Positions 44,090 to 52,842 of a DNA stretch of 64,000 bases are shown here, piece by piece. Within the stretch, counting starts at the first letter, position 1. Each line of letters opens with the position of its first letter. Source of the stretch: Rubrobacter aplysinae (lineage in GTDB: Bacteria; Actinomycetota; Rubrobacteria; Rubrobacterales; Rubrobacteraceae); assembly GCF_001029505.1 (NCBI RefSeq), contig NZ_LEKH01000004.1, positions 13,230 through 77,229 of the forward strand, given 5' to 3'. The translations under genes were made by a program, and so were the position numbers. The notes below the pieces were generated by a model that saw only the letters and a program-made list of their open reading frames with translations, was not told where the DNA came from and ran no database searches.

Positions 44090-44582
44090 TGTTTCGCGGT
44101 TCCCTGATCTCCGTGGTCCCAGTAGTCCCCGTGGAGCTCGTATCCTCGGAGTCGGGGCTTCCCTCGTCCCCGAGAAGCTCCAGGAGCCTGTCGAGGAGGC
44201 CCTTTTCACCCGGACCGTCCTCTGCGCCGTCCGCATCTCCGCCCCCCGAGCCCCGATGGAACATCACGAACAGGCCCGGCAGGCCGAGCGCCACGACGTC
44301 CATGAACGGCACGTCGAAGACGAGCCCGAGCACGATGGCGGCGACCTCCGCCACCGCCAGGACCCCGTAGAGCGCCTTCTTGCCCGAGCCGGACACGAGA
44401 TCCCGCAGCCTCGTAACCGCCCCGCGCCGGTTCAGACGCTCGAACCTGCGATAGACCTCTTCCGGTCCCTCGGCCTCTGGAGCGGTGCGTGAATCTGCAC
44501 GTGAATCCCGCGGGTCCGGTGCTCCAGAGCTACTCCTGCGAACCAAGGCGTCACCTCCGGGGTGCGGATCTCTCGGCCCCAT
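44076..44582 (-). CDS. Hypothetical membrane protein
   Basis: A 168-residue protein: a charged N-terminal about 65 residues with a helix (EEVYRRFERLNRR), then two hydrophobic helices (ALYGVLAVAEVAAIVLGLV and VVALGLPGLFVMF), then an acidic, low-complexity tail. Several in-frame starts are possible; the long form begins GPRDPHPGG. No family recognised. It converges on the ABC exporter. Confidence 0.55.
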   Translation of the reverse strand: MGPRDPHPGGDALVRRSSSGAPDPRDSRADSRTAPEAEGPEEVYRRFERLNRRGAVTRLRDLVSGSGKKALYGVLAVAEVAAIVLGLVFDVPFMDVVALGLPGLFVMFHRGSGGGDADGAEDGPGEKGLLDRLLELLGDEGSPDSEDTSSTGTTGTTEIREPRNTGDG

Positions 44583-44629
44583 TATCCCATCTACGTCACA
44601 CCGGCGTACGCCGGCGTAGAGCTATAAGT

Positions 44630-45187
44630 CTATCTGGTGGAGCGGGTACCCTCCGAACGTCCCCTAGTTCCTCTCGCGCCGGTTTGCGGGCGGCCATGAC
44701 TCCGGCGGCGGTTGATCAGCAACGGCGCGAGGCGTGGCCTGCGGCGGGCGATCCCGGCGTCGAGCGAGGAGTCTTTCGCGGAGGGGCTCAGGAGCACGGC
44801 GGCCGAGATCAGGGCCACGAACAGATTTATCGTGAGGATCTCCGGTGCGGTGAGGCCGGATCCCAGCTCCGGACCGCCCTGGGCCAGAAATAGCGCCGCG
44901 CTGTACGCCACGCTCACCAGCGCCGCCGGGTTCACCAGAAGCCCGGAGACGAAGGCGAGCCCCAGAAAAAGCTCCCCGAACCTGACTAGCTGGGCGACGG
45001 CCTCCGCGTGCGGCAGAATACTCTGCCGCACGAAAGACCCGAGAAAGGGCGGCGCCCCTTCCACGAAACCGCCCGACAGCAGAACCTGCTCGAACTGCAG
45101 GGGGAAGGCGGGGTTCAGTATCTTCTCGAGCGCGCCATTGAGCCACACCGCGCCGACCAGTATCCGTATCCACGCCATGCCGCTCAT
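44630..45187 (-). CDS. DoxX-family membrane protein
   Basis: A 185-residue protein with the DoxX four-helix layout: IRILVGAVWLNGALEKILNP with the conserved E-K, RFGELFLGLAFVSGLLVNPA, AALFLAQGGPE and TINLFVALISAAVLLSPS. The C-terminus is strongly basic (IARRRPRLAPLLINRRRS). ATG 45187 is preferred over the long frame to 45388, which would add an arginine-rich non-conserved extension. It is divergent from the Rieske lipoprotein gene, which may be a redox partner. Confidence 0.78.
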   Translation of the reverse strand: MSGMAWIRILVGAVWLNGALEKILNPAFPLQFEQVLLSGGFVEGAPPFLGSFVRQSILPHAEAVAQLVRFGELFLGLAFVSGLLVNPAALVSVAYSAALFLAQGGPELGSGLTAPEILTINLFVALISAAVLLSPSAKDSSLDAGIARRRPRLAPLLINRRRSHGRPQTGARGTRGRSEGTRSTR

Positions 45188-45457
45188 AGTCCGGGCCCCC
45201 GGTAGGCGTCCGCTTCCCGGGACGCACGATACAGCATACGCCCGCCGCCGGATATCCCGAGCAGCCCGGAGTACGCCACCTCGGACGCCCACTACCCTGC
45301 GGAGACCGCTACAGAGCCGGAGTGGGAGCCGTTGATCGTCGGCCGTCCTGGGGGCGGTTCGCCGGATGTCCGGGTTTATTGCAGGCAACCGTGTCGCGGC
45401 CCGTTACGTATTACACCTTGTGGATTCTTAGACAGTTCTTGGACAGAAGGGAATGCT

Positions 45458-45931
45458 TTGACCGAAGAGAGCATATCGCGTGGCAGGTTCATGAGGCTCG
45501 GCGGCGCGCTCGGCGTCGGCGTGGCCAGTGCCTCGCTGCTCGCCTCCTGTGGCGGAGAGAGCGGTAACTCCAGTGGCGGCGGCTCCGGCGGTGGATCCAG
45601 CTCCGGCAGCGGCGGGTCTGGCGGAGGAGGGGCCGGGGCCATAGCCCAGGTCTCGGACGTGCAGGCCGGCAGCGCGGTCCAGTTCCAGAACGACGGCGAC
45701 CCCGCCGTGCTCGTGCACCTGCAGAACGGGGATTTCGCCGCCTACTCGGCGGTCTGTACCCACCAGGGCTGTACCGTGGCCTACGCGCCGGAGGAGGGCA
45801 CGCTCGACTGCCCCTGTCACGGCTCCATATTCGACCCGGCAAATGGCGGAGAGGCCGTAAAGGGCCCCGCCCAGCAGCCGCTGTCCGACATACCGGTCAA
45901 CGTGCGGGATGGTCAGGTGGTGCGGGCGTAG
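45458..45931 (+). CDS. Rieske [2Fe-2S] lipoprotein, probable Tat substrate
   Basis: A 157-residue exported iron-sulfur protein. The N-terminus ISRGRFMRLGGALGVGVASA followed by LLASC suggests a Tat-type signal ending in a lipobox. A long Gly/Ser linker (about 35-58) leads to a Rieske domain: ligands in SAVCTHQGC and LDCPCHGSIF (C-x-H and C-x2-H), with both disulfide cysteines present. TTG 45458 has AAGGGA upstream. It resembles small standalone Rieske proteins that accept or donate electrons at the outer face of the membrane. Confidence 0.9.
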   Translation: MTEESISRGRFMRLGGALGVGVASASLLASCGGESGNSSGGGSGGGSSSGSGGSGGGGAGAIAQVSDVQAGSAVQFQNDGDPAVLVHLQNGDFAAYSAVCTHQGCTVAYAPEEGTLDCPCHGSIFDPANGGEAVKGPAQQPLSDIPVNVRDGQVVRA

Positions 45932-46018
45932 CCGCGAGGCGCAAGGCGTAAGCGGCGTCCTGGACTTCGCGAGATTCGTGAGATAGCCGAAGCCCGGATG
46001 CTCAAGTAAAATAGCGGG

Positions 46019-46699
46019 ATGGATTCCGGGTTCTCAAGCTCCGAGGGCGGCTCGAACGCGCAGCGGGCCGACGAAAGTGCCGGCGAAAGGATCGGCGTCG
46101 GCGCGGCGGCGGCCATACTCCGCTGCCCGGCCGACGTGGTCCGGCGGTACATCTCCGAAGGCCGGCTAGAGGCCGACACCTCCGGCGGTGAGAGCGCCTC
46201 GGACTTCCTGAGCCTCGAAGAAGTGGAGGGGCTCGCCCGGGAGCTCGGGGTGGCGGTCGAGGATGAGGTGTTCGAAGGCGAGGTGATGGGCGAGGAAGGC
46301 GCGGGTTCCTCGCGGCTGCCGGCCGTGCCGTTCGAGCGTTACGAGCGCCTCCTGCAACAGGGCCAGGACTACAAGACCCGCCTCGAGGAACGCTCGCGCC
46401 AGACGGAGGAGATCCGTCAGGAGCGGGACGCCGCCCGCGTGGAGATGGACCGGCTGTGGACCGAGATAGAGCGCCTGAACCTCGTGGATTACCAGCGAGA
46501 GTTACAGGAGAAGACCATCTCCACCCTCGAAGAGGAGAAGGCAAAGGCAGAGGAAGACCGGGACCGGCTCAGAGGAGAGCGGGAGAAGCTGATCGAGGAG
46601 AAGTCCGAGATCGCCGAGGAGCGCACCCGTCTGGAGGCGGAGCTGAAGGTCATAAAGAGTCGTGGTGGGTTCTTCTCCCGGCTCTTCGGCGGCGACTAA
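46019..46699 (+). CDS. HTH-coiled-coil protein
   Basis: A 226-residue protein. Residues about 23-75 form a MerR/excisionase-like helix-turn-helix (IGVGAAAAILRCPADVVRRY, then SLEEVEGLARELG). Residues about 112-208 are one long coiled coil (Glu/Arg/Leu heptads). The last residues GGFFSRLFGGD form a short hydrophobic-aromatic end that could touch the membrane. TAAAAT at 46006-46011 lies seven bases before ATG 46019, so the transcript may be leaderless. Such proteins occur in actinobacteria near cell-wall genes, and a PBP gene follows, but the role is unknown. Confidence 0.65.
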   Translation: MDSGFSSSEGGSNAQRADESAGERIGVGAAAAILRCPADVVRRYISEGRLEADTSGGESASDFLSLEEVEGLARELGVAVEDEVFEGEVMGEEGAGSSRLPAVPFERYERLLQQGQDYKTRLEERSRQTEEIRQERDAARVEMDRLWTEIERLNLVDYQRELQEKTISTLEEEKAKAEEDRDRLRGEREKLIEEKSEIAEERTRLEAELKVIKSRGGFFSRLFGGD

Positions 46700-46838
46700 C
46701 GGTGACTAACGGCCATTAAGGCTAACGCCGGAGGCGGCTTACTCGGACCCCGGCAACCATTCACCCCCGTCCTGCGTAACGGGCTATAACGGGCTAGCAT
46801 CGGGGCGTTTGGAAGCTAGAACAGAGGCAAGTGAAACA

Positions 46839-46868
46839 GAGAGACGAAGAGAGACGAAGAGAGACGGA
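46839..46868 (+). repeat. Tandem repeat before the PBP gene
   Basis: A 10-bp unit, GAGAGACGAA in one register, is repeated about three times and ends about 14 bases before the TTG start. It may supply purines to the ribosome binding region. Confidence 0.9.
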
Positions 46869-46881
46869 GTAGTCCAGGCCT

Positions 46882-48660
46882 TTGAACGTTCAACTCAGGC
46901 GGGTTTTCTACCTCATAGCGGCGGGGTTCGTGGCGCTCGTGCTTACCCTGGCCTACTGGCAGGTCTATGCCCGCGAGGAGGTCTCGAACAACCCCAAGAA
47001 CTCGCTGCAGGCCGCGCGCAACCTGGAGTCCCCTCGCGGGCTGATACTCGCCCGCGACGGCGAGACCGTGCTCGCGGACAGCGTGCGGCGGGATAGCGAG
47101 GAAGGGTACTCCTACGACAGAGAGTATCCCGAGGGCGCGGCCTTCTCGAACATCATCGGCTACTCCAGCGTCATCTACGGCCAGGCCGGCGTCGAGGCGC
47201 GGCTCAACAGCGAGCTTACGGGCTCCGGCGACCCGCAGACCCTGGACGAGCTGATAAACCAGTCCACCGGCGGCCCCCGGGCCGGAAACAACGTCGAGCT
47301 GACAATAGACTCCGAGCTGCAGCAGCTCGCCTACGATGAGCTCTCCAAGACCGACAGTGGGCGCGGTTCGCTGGTCGCCTTCGAGCCGGACACGGGAGAC
47401 GTGCTGGCTCTCGTAACCTATCCCTCCTACGACCCGGCGGTGGTGGATCAGGAGAACGGCTTCGCCGAGCTCCAGCAGGATGAGGACCTCCCGCTCATCA
47501 ACCGGGCGACCCAGGCGCTGTATCCGCCCGGCTCGACCTTCAAGACCATCACCGCTTCGGCCGGGCTCAAGTCCGGCCTCACCCCGAAATCCGAGTTCTT
47601 CGACTCCGGCGAGTACCCGCTGCCCGGCTTCACCATAAGAAACTACAAGGGCGAGCAGTTCGGCGAGGTGACCCTGAGAGAGGCCCTGGTCGAGTCCATA
47701 AACGTGATCTTCTCCAAGATAGCCGTGGACGAGGTCGGTCCCCAGGACCTCGCCGCCATGGCCCGGGCTTTCGGCTTCGGCGACAATTATGACGACTTCC
47801 TCCTGCCGGTCGTCGCGAGCACGCTGGGCTCGGACCCCTCCACGTGGGTGCCGGGGAACACGGCCCCCATATCCTTCGGTCAGGAGAAGGTCGGCGCTAA
47901 CGTGTTCGAGATGGCGATGGTCGCCGCGACTATCGCCAACGACGGGGACATGATGGAGCCCCGGCTGGTAAAGGAGGTCCGCTCCTCGGACGGCGTCATC
48001 CTGGACAGCCCCGCCCCAAAGGTGCGACGGTCGGACGTTATCTCGGAGGAGCACGCCGGGGAGATGAGCTCCATGATGCAGTCGGTCGTGGACGATCCTC
48101 CGCTCGGGAAGGCCCAGATCTCCGGTGTAGAGGTCGCCGGTAAGACCGGTACCGCGGAGGCCCCGCCCGGCGACCCGCACTCATGGTGGATCTCCTTCGC
48201 CCCCACCGACGAGCCCGAGATCGCGGTCGCCGCGATGGTCGAGAACGGCGGCGAGCTTGACGTGGACGGCAACGCCGACATCCCGGCCGTCGAGATAGGC
48301 ACCACGATAACCAGCGCCTACCTCGATGCCGAGGCACAGGACGCCGGACAGAGCCAGGACAACCAGCAGGAGCAACAGGAGCAACAGGAGCAACAGAATC
48401 AGCAGGGTCAGCAGAACGGGCAGCAGTCGCAAGACCAGCCTCAACTCCAGCCGCCTCAGAACCAGCCGGGTGTACAGCCGCAGCGGCCGCAACAGGGGCG
48501 GCAGCCACAAAATCCCCAGAACCCGCAGAATCCACAGAGCCAGCAGAACCAGCCGCTGCCCAACCAGGTGCCGCAGGATCAGCTACCGCAGCAGAGTCTC
48601 CCGAACGGTCAGGAGTTCCGGGACCGGTTGGATCAGTTCGATCAGTTCAACCAGCGGTAG
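46882..48660 (+). CDS. pbpA: Class B penicillin-binding protein (PbpA-like) with Gln/Pro/Asn-rich tail
   Basis: A membrane-anchored peptidoglycan transpeptidase of 592 residues. One N-terminal helix (FYLIAAGFVALVLTLAYW) is followed by a dimerisation domain and the transpeptidase domain with STFK (YPPGSTFKTIT, about 219-222), SIN (VESINVIF) and KTG (VAGKTGTAEAP). The last about 110 residues, after SAYLDAEAQDAG, are almost only Gln, Pro and Asn, which is unusual for PbpA and would lie outside the membrane. Start TTG 46882. No rodA or stk gene adjoins it, unlike the classic actinobacterial pbpA operon. Confidence 0.9.
   Translation: MNVQLRRVFYLIAAGFVALVLTLAYWQVYAREEVSNNPKNSLQAARNLESPRGLILARDGETVLADSVRRDSEEGYSYDREYPEGAAFSNIIGYSSVIYGQAGVEARLNSELTGSGDPQTLDELINQSTGGPRAGNNVELTIDSELQQLAYDELSKTDSGRGSLVAFEPDTGDVLALVTYPSYDPAVVDQENGFAELQQDEDLPLINRATQALYPPGSTFKTITASAGLKSGLTPKSEFFDSGEYPLPGFTIRNYKGEQFGEVTLREALVESINVIFSKIAVDEVGPQDLAAMARAFGFGDNYDDFLLPVVASTLGSDPSTWVPGNTAPISFGQEKVGANVFEMAMVAATIANDGDMMEPRLVKEVRSSDGVILDSPAPKVRRSDVISEEHAGEMSSMMQSVVDDPPLGKAQISGVEVAGKTGTAEAPPGDPHSWWISFAPTDEPEIAVAAMVENGGELDVDGNADIPAVEIGTTITSAYLDAEAQDAGQSQDNQQEQQEQQEQQNQQGQQNGQQSQDQPQLQPPQNQPGVQPQRPQQGRQPQNPQNPQNPQSQQNQPLPNQVPQDQLPQQSLPNGQEFRDRLDQFDQFNQR
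48370..48396 (+). repeat. Three exact copies of GAGCAACAG in the PBP tail
   Basis: GAGCAACAG at 48370-48378, 48379-48387 and 48388-48396 encodes three Glu-Gln-Gln units and starts the low-complexity tail. Confidence 0.95.
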
Positions 48661-48706
48661 GCTATTCTCCGGGGCTTCCGAGGACCTCTAGAGGGTCGGG
48701 TCGGTC

Positions 48707-49369
48707 TCAGGTGAGGGCCAGCACCGCCAGAGCCACGGCCGCCAGGAGCACGGCGCACAGCAGACAGACGAGGTAGAGGAGACGCCGGGCGGCCTGTTCC
48801 CTGGGGCGGTAGATGTGATAACCCCCGGGAGCCTGGGAGAACGAGCCCGGTTTACGCCCCGTATGTCCCGGGGTGCGGGGCGAGCTCGGGGCCTGCTGGC
48901 GGCGGGGCCGGCTCTGTCTCTGGTCCGGACTGGGCTCCGGCCTCTCCCAGTGTCTTTGCTGTCGCGTCTGGTGGTACTCCATGAGCGGGGGGTAGGAGAG
49001 CCCCTCGGAGGTAAGGCCGGCCTGGGTGCCGCGCAGGAACCGGAGGTCCGAGGAGGTCTCCCTGGAGGCGTCCGCCGAAGGCGAGCGGAGCCCCCGCGAG
49101 ACCCATATGCAGCTCACGAGGTTCCGCTCCTGCAACTCCTCGACGACCTCCCACACCCGCCACGCCGGCAGCCTGGAGACCTCCCGCAGAGAATCTAGGC
49201 TCGCGTAGCCTTCGTGGTGGCTGATCTCATCTCTCTTTTCGGCCCTTCGCGTGTACAGAAGATGCATGAGCAGGAGATGATCCCCATGGTCCCCGCGCAC
49301 GGCCTCGTCCGGGCCCTCGGCCTCTGCCGGCTGATAATGGTTACCGTGATCCGCTGTGTACTCTTCCAA
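48707..49369 (-). CDS. Putative membrane-anchored winged-helix protein
   Basis: A 220-residue protein. Residues about 30-95 look like a winged helix (LLMHLLYTRR, YASLDSLREVSRLPAWRVWE as recognition-like helix, ERNLVSCIWVSRG as wing). A basic, Arg/Gln/Pro-rich linker follows (about 125-190), then one C-terminal transmembrane helix (LVCLLCAVLLAAVALAVLAL). This would place a DNA-binding-like domain in the cytosol tethered to the membrane. The start at TTG 49369 is tentative; an internal ATG at 49267 is possible. No family recognised. Confidence 0.55.
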   Translation of the reverse strand: MEEYTADHGNHYQPAEAEGPDEAVRGDHGDHLLLMHLLYTRRAEKRDEISHHEGYASLDSLREVSRLPAWRVWEVVEELQERNLVSCIWVSRGLRSPSADASRETSSDLRFLRGTQAGLTSEGLSYPPLMEYHQTRQQRHWERPEPSPDQRQSRPRRQQAPSSPRTPGHTGRKPGSFSQAPGGYHIYRPREQAARRLLYLVCLLCAVLLAAVALAVLALT

Positions 49370-49549
49370 ACCGCTATCCTACGATTCTTCCCTGGGGGCC
49401 ACGGGCCCCGCGCCGGACACCGTCTATACGCCGCCAAACAGCACCGGGAGCCCTGTGACCGGACTCTCCTGAGCAATAGTATCAGAGCCACGAGTGGATC
49501 GCCGGTCGTGCTGGCGAGGCAGTCCGGGGGGTGCTAATCTCGCCGGGAT

Positions 49550-50866
49550 TTGGTTTCAGGACCGACACACCGGATGCTGCTCGGGGCCCGAGGTCTGGCC
49601 CTGCTCCGGGACGTTGTGGGCTCCGGCCCGGCCCGCGAGATGCTCTGCCTGCTAGAGACTCTCTCCTCCGGCGAGGGGGAGGCCGGCGACGTTGCCCGCC
49701 GGGTCGGTAGGCTCTGGTCCGGGCTTGCCCGGGAGTGGGGCGTGGACGGGCCTACGCCGGACGCGTGGCGCTCGTACCTGATCCTGCGCGTACTGGACGA
49801 CGAGAACCCCTGGAGCCTGGCCGCCGAACGGGGCGAGGAGATCAGCCCGGCGATACGGGGGCAGGCGGCGCGCGAGCTGGGCGTGCTGCAAGGGTTGTAC
49901 GAGATCGGCTGCGCCGGGCTGCTGGCGATGGTCTCCCAGGTAGTTCCGGAGCTGGACGGCCTGTGGACGCCGCTCGGGGACGAGCCTACGGGAGGCTCCT
50001 CGCCGCGGCAGGAGACCGCCCGCTGGCTCGCGGAAGCCGGGGACTGGGGCGGCTGCGTCGCCGGGCTGGAGGCGTACTTCTCCGGCCACGGGGCCGGGGA
50101 TCTCGGGCGATTCCGGGCGTTTCGCTGGCAGGACGGCGGCTTGGAGCCCGTGCGCGAGCCAGATCCCGTCAGCCTCTCCGAGCTCGGCGGCCACGAGGAG
50201 GAGCGCGGGCCGCTACTACGCAACACCGAGCGTTTCCTGGAGGGGCTACCGGCGAGTCATGTCCTGGTCTACGGGCAGCCGGGCACCGGGAAATCGTCGA
50301 ACGTGAAGGCCGTGCTCGGCGCGTACGCCGACCGGGGGCTGCGCGCCGTGGAGGTAGCCCGCGAGGATCTCCCGGAGCTTCCCGCCGTGCTGGACGCGCT
50401 GCGCGGGCGCGGGGGTAGGTTCGTCGTGTTCGTGGACGATCTATCCTTCGAGGCCGAGGAGACCGGTTACAAGGCGCTAAAGGCGCTGCTGGAGGGCAGC
50501 CTACAGGCCCCGCCGGCGAACGTGCTGCTCTACGCCACCTCGAACCGGCGGAACCTGATCCGGGAGAGCTTTACCGAGCGTGACGAGGACGTACACGCCC
50601 AGGACACCGCCCGCGAGAAGCTCTCACTGGCGGCCCGCTTCGGCCTGCGCGTCACCTTTCTCGCCCCCGACCAGAAAAAGTACCTGCGGATGGTCGAGAA
50701 CCTGGCGGATGTACGCGGCCTGAACCTGCCGAAAGAGGAGCTATACGAGAGGGCGCTAGCCTGGGAGCGCAGGATCTCGGCCCGCTCCGGGCGCACCGCG
50801 CGTCAGTTCGTGGACGAGCTACAGGCCAATCTAGCAGCGGACACATCCGGTGATGGAGATCCGTAG
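49550..50866 (+). CDS. DUF815-family AAA+ ATPase
   Basis: A 438-residue ATPase. Walker A GQPGTGKSSNVKAVL (about 242-256), Walker B RFVVFVDDLSFE, sensor-like LLYATSNRRNL and the conserved ESFTERDEDVHAQDTAREKLSL are typical of DUF815 (ATPases of unknown role related to chaperone-type AAA+). The first about 200 residues are helical and less conserved. TTG 49550 has no clear ribosome site; TAATCT at 49535-49540 could be a -10 for a leaderless or near-leaderless message, and ATG 49574 is an alternative start. Confidence 0.85.
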   Translation: MVSGPTHRMLLGARGLALLRDVVGSGPAREMLCLLETLSSGEGEAGDVARRVGRLWSGLAREWGVDGPTPDAWRSYLILRVLDDENPWSLAAERGEEISPAIRGQAARELGVLQGLYEIGCAGLLAMVSQVVPELDGLWTPLGDEPTGGSSPRQETARWLAEAGDWGGCVAGLEAYFSGHGAGDLGRFRAFRWQDGGLEPVREPDPVSLSELGGHEEERGPLLRNTERFLEGLPASHVLVYGQPGTGKSSNVKAVLGAYADRGLRAVEVAREDLPELPAVLDALRGRGGRFVVFVDDLSFEAEETGYKALKALLEGSLQAPPANVLLYATSNRRNLIRESFTERDEDVHAQDTAREKLSLAARFGLRVTFLAPDQKKYLRMVENLADVRGLNLPKEELYERALAWERRISARSGRTARQFVDELQANLAADTSGDGDP

Positions 50867-50896
50867 CATCCCCTCCAGCCCTGAGAGCCGGCGGGT

Positions 50897-50917
50897 GAGA
50901 AAGAAGCGCGCTTTCTC
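50897..50917. terminator. Hairpin between the DUF815 ATPase and dapF genes
   Basis: GAGAAAG (50897-50903) and CTTTCTC (50911-50917) form a perfect 7-bp stem with loop AAGCGCG. It lies between convergent genes; TTGT follows but no full T-tract. Confidence 0.5.
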
Positions 50918-51031
50918 TTGTAGGTCGTGTAGTGTTGGACGCGGCTTTGACGATCAAACCGCGGGAGGGAGTACGTAATCGCACTCCTGCATCACGATTC
51001 GCTGGACGACCATCTTACGAGCGCCGGTGTA

Positions 51032-51871
51032 CTAATGGCCGCCCTGATCCTGACTTTGCTCCTGGGGATGCTCGTCTACGTCGGGTGTTAGTAGCTCCCC
51101 CTCGCAGACGTACTCCGCCGGGCCGGTCATGTAGACGGGCTCCGGGCCGCCCGCCCACTCTACCCGCACCACGCCGCCGTCGAGCTCTACCTCCACGGGG
51201 CTCTTGGCCAGCCCGAGGTGTATCGCGGCGACGGCCACGGCGCAGGAGCCCGTGCCGGAGGCCAGCGTCTCGCCCGCGCCGCGCTCCCAGATCCTCATCC
51301 TCAAGTCGTGCCCGTCCCTGACGTGGATGAACTCCACGTTCGTGCCCGCCGGAAACGCCGGGTCGTGCTCCATGCGGGGGCCGATGCCGGGCAGATCCAC
51401 CCCGTCCACGGCCTCGTCGGAGTCGAGAAACGCCACGGCGTGCGGATTACCCATCGAGACCCGGTGGAAGTCGTGGCCCGCGAGCGACAGCCCGGAATCC
51501 ACCACCGGCGGCCCCATGTCCACCCGGGAGGAGCCGTCCTCGAAGACGGAGATCGCCTTTATTCCCGAGCCCGTCTCCACGGTAAGCTCCCCGCCTTCCG
51601 GGAACTCGACCAGCTCGTAGTCCCGGGCATAGCGGGCGAGGCACCGGATACCGTTGCCGCACATCTCGGCCTCGGAGCCGTCAGAGTTCAGGTAGATCAT
51701 GCGCAGGTCCGCACTCTCGGAGCGCGCGGGAATCAGGATTCCGTCGGCCCCCACTCCGAAGTGCCGCTCGCAGGAGCGACGGGCGAGCCCCGCCAGGTCC
51801 TCGCCCTCGACTTCGCCGGGGTCGAAGATCAGGAAGTCGTTGCCGACGCCGTGCATCTTGGTAAATCTCAT
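51032..51871 (-). CDS. dapF: Diaminopimelate epimerase
   Basis: Converts LL-DAP to meso-DAP for lysine and peptidoglycan. The two catalytic Cys are in EMCGNGIRCLARY (about residue 71) and ASGTGSCAVAVAA (about residue 212). The N-terminal MHGVGNDFLIFD and NPHAVAF are typical. It has 279 residues with an acidic Gln-rich tail. ATG 51871 has no Shine-Dalgarno; TACAAT eight bases upstream suggests a leaderless message. It is separated from the other dap genes by 10 kb. Confidence 0.95.
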   Translation of the reverse strand: MRFTKMHGVGNDFLIFDPGEVEGEDLAGLARRSCERHFGVGADGILIPARSESADLRMIYLNSDGSEAEMCGNGIRCLARYARDYELVEFPEGGELTVETGSGIKAISVFEDGSSRVDMGPPVVDSGLSLAGHDFHRVSMGNPHAVAFLDSDEAVDGVDLPGIGPRMEHDPAFPAGTNVEFIHVRDGHDLRMRIWERGAGETLASGTGSCAVAVAAIHLGLAKSPVEVELDGGVVRVEWAGGPEPVYMTGPAEYVCEGELLTPDVDEHPQEQSQDQGGH

Positions 51872-51943
51872 GCTGGGAGATTGTATCGTCAGAGGCCCCC
51901 GGATACTCTACTCTATGGTATACGGGAGCGTTTGGAGGAAGCT

Positions 51944-52096
51944 GTGACGGAGGGCGGCGGAGAGGTTTGCCTGGAGGAAGAGGTCGTGCGGCTGCACGAG
52001 CGGGGCTATTCCGCGGAGGAGATCTCGGCGGCTACCGGCCTGCAGACGGGATGGGTGGAGGAGGTGATCTCCCGCGGCGTCGAGGGGCGGGGATAG
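51944..52096 (+). CDS. Small HTH-like protein (50 aa)
   Basis: A 50-residue protein starting at GTG 51944, five bases after a strong GGAGGA (51934-51939), and ending at TAG 52094-52096. Almost the whole protein is one helix-turn-helix-like unit (VVRLHERGYSAEEISAATGL, then QTGWVEEVISRG), similar to the first part of sigma-region-4 or resolvase C-terminal domains. It is divergent from dapF with a 72-base shared region. Function unknown; a small DNA-binding accessory is plausible. Confidence 0.65.
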   Translation: MTEGGGEVCLEEEVVRLHERGYSAEEISAATGLQTGWVEEVISRGVEGRG

Positions 52097-52117
52097 GGGA
52101 GCCCGCTGGTCCTGCTA

Positions 52118-52144
52118 CCGCAGTCGCCGCAGTTGCCGCAGTTG
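52118..52144 (+). repeat. Three tandem CCGCAGTYG units
   Basis: CCGCAGTCG, CCGCAGTTG, CCGCAGTTG (52118-52126, 52127-52135, 52136-52144) lie in the spacer between the tiny HTH gene and the MEDS gene. Confidence 0.9.
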
Positions 52145-52209
52145 CTGGCGGCGGGGTGCTCCATTTTCTCTCCCTTCCCTCCCGGGCCCGGCTTACCTTC
52201 TCAGCGTTA

Positions 52210-52809
52210 TCAGGCGGCGCCGTACTCTTTGCTGGTGTGGACCTGGCCTCCGATCAGGGTCAGGGGGTGGCGCTCCATTATGTCCAGGGTTTCCTCCGGG
52301 TCCATGTCGCTGAGGCTGTACTGACAGATAGCCATGAGCGGCACACCCTTGACGTTGACGATCTCATCCGCCTTCTCCTCGAACTCCAGCGCCCTGTCGC
52401 CGCCGGGCACGTTGCGCGTTAGCCAGGGGACGTCAGCGGAGAGCCTGAGCCCGGCGTACCCGGCTTCGAGCGTCTGCCCGAAGAGACCTTTTATGGCCTC
52501 GACGAGGTGATCCGGATCGAACTCCTCCCCGTTTTTCAGGAGGTCCTCCCGGTCCGACAGAAAAACCAGATCTCCGCGGGAGACGGCGCCTTCCGCGTCC
52601 ACTCCGCTCGCGGCGAGCGTCTGCCGGATGGTGCGCGCGGACTCCTCCGGGGCTATGTACGCGCACCGCTCGCCGCGACCGAGCCCGGTCTCGAAGGCGA
52701 GGGCCAGCGTCTGTAGCACCCTTTCGGGGCCGTCCTGCATGGCGCACACGTGGGCCCCCACGTCTAGCATCTGTTGCTCGTCGGTGAATGGCACTCTGGA
52801 CTCCGTCAT
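52210..52809 (-). CDS. MEDS-domain sensory protein
   Basis: A 199-residue protein made of a single MEDS (DcmR-type sensory) domain. HVCAMQDGPERVLQTLALAF with the conserved His-x-Cys, GERCAYIAPEES, AGYAGLRLSADVPWL and CQYSLSDMDPEETLDIM are typical. In other proteins MEDS domains are fused to histidine kinases or regulators; here it is separate and 33 bases downstream of an HD-GYP gene in the same direction, suggesting that the two work together. The ligand is unknown. Confidence 0.85.
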   Translation of the reverse strand: MTESRVPFTDEQQMLDVGAHVCAMQDGPERVLQTLALAFETGLGRGERCAYIAPEESARTIRQTLAASGVDAEGAVSRGDLVFLSDREDLLKNGEEFDPDHLVEAIKGLFGQTLEAGYAGLRLSADVPWLTRNVPGGDRALEFEEKADEIVNVKGVPLMAICQYSLSDMDPEETLDIMERHPLTLIGGQVHTSKEYGAA

Positions 52810-52842
52810 GCTGTCCCTCCCTTTCCGGCTGGTACTCTGGCT

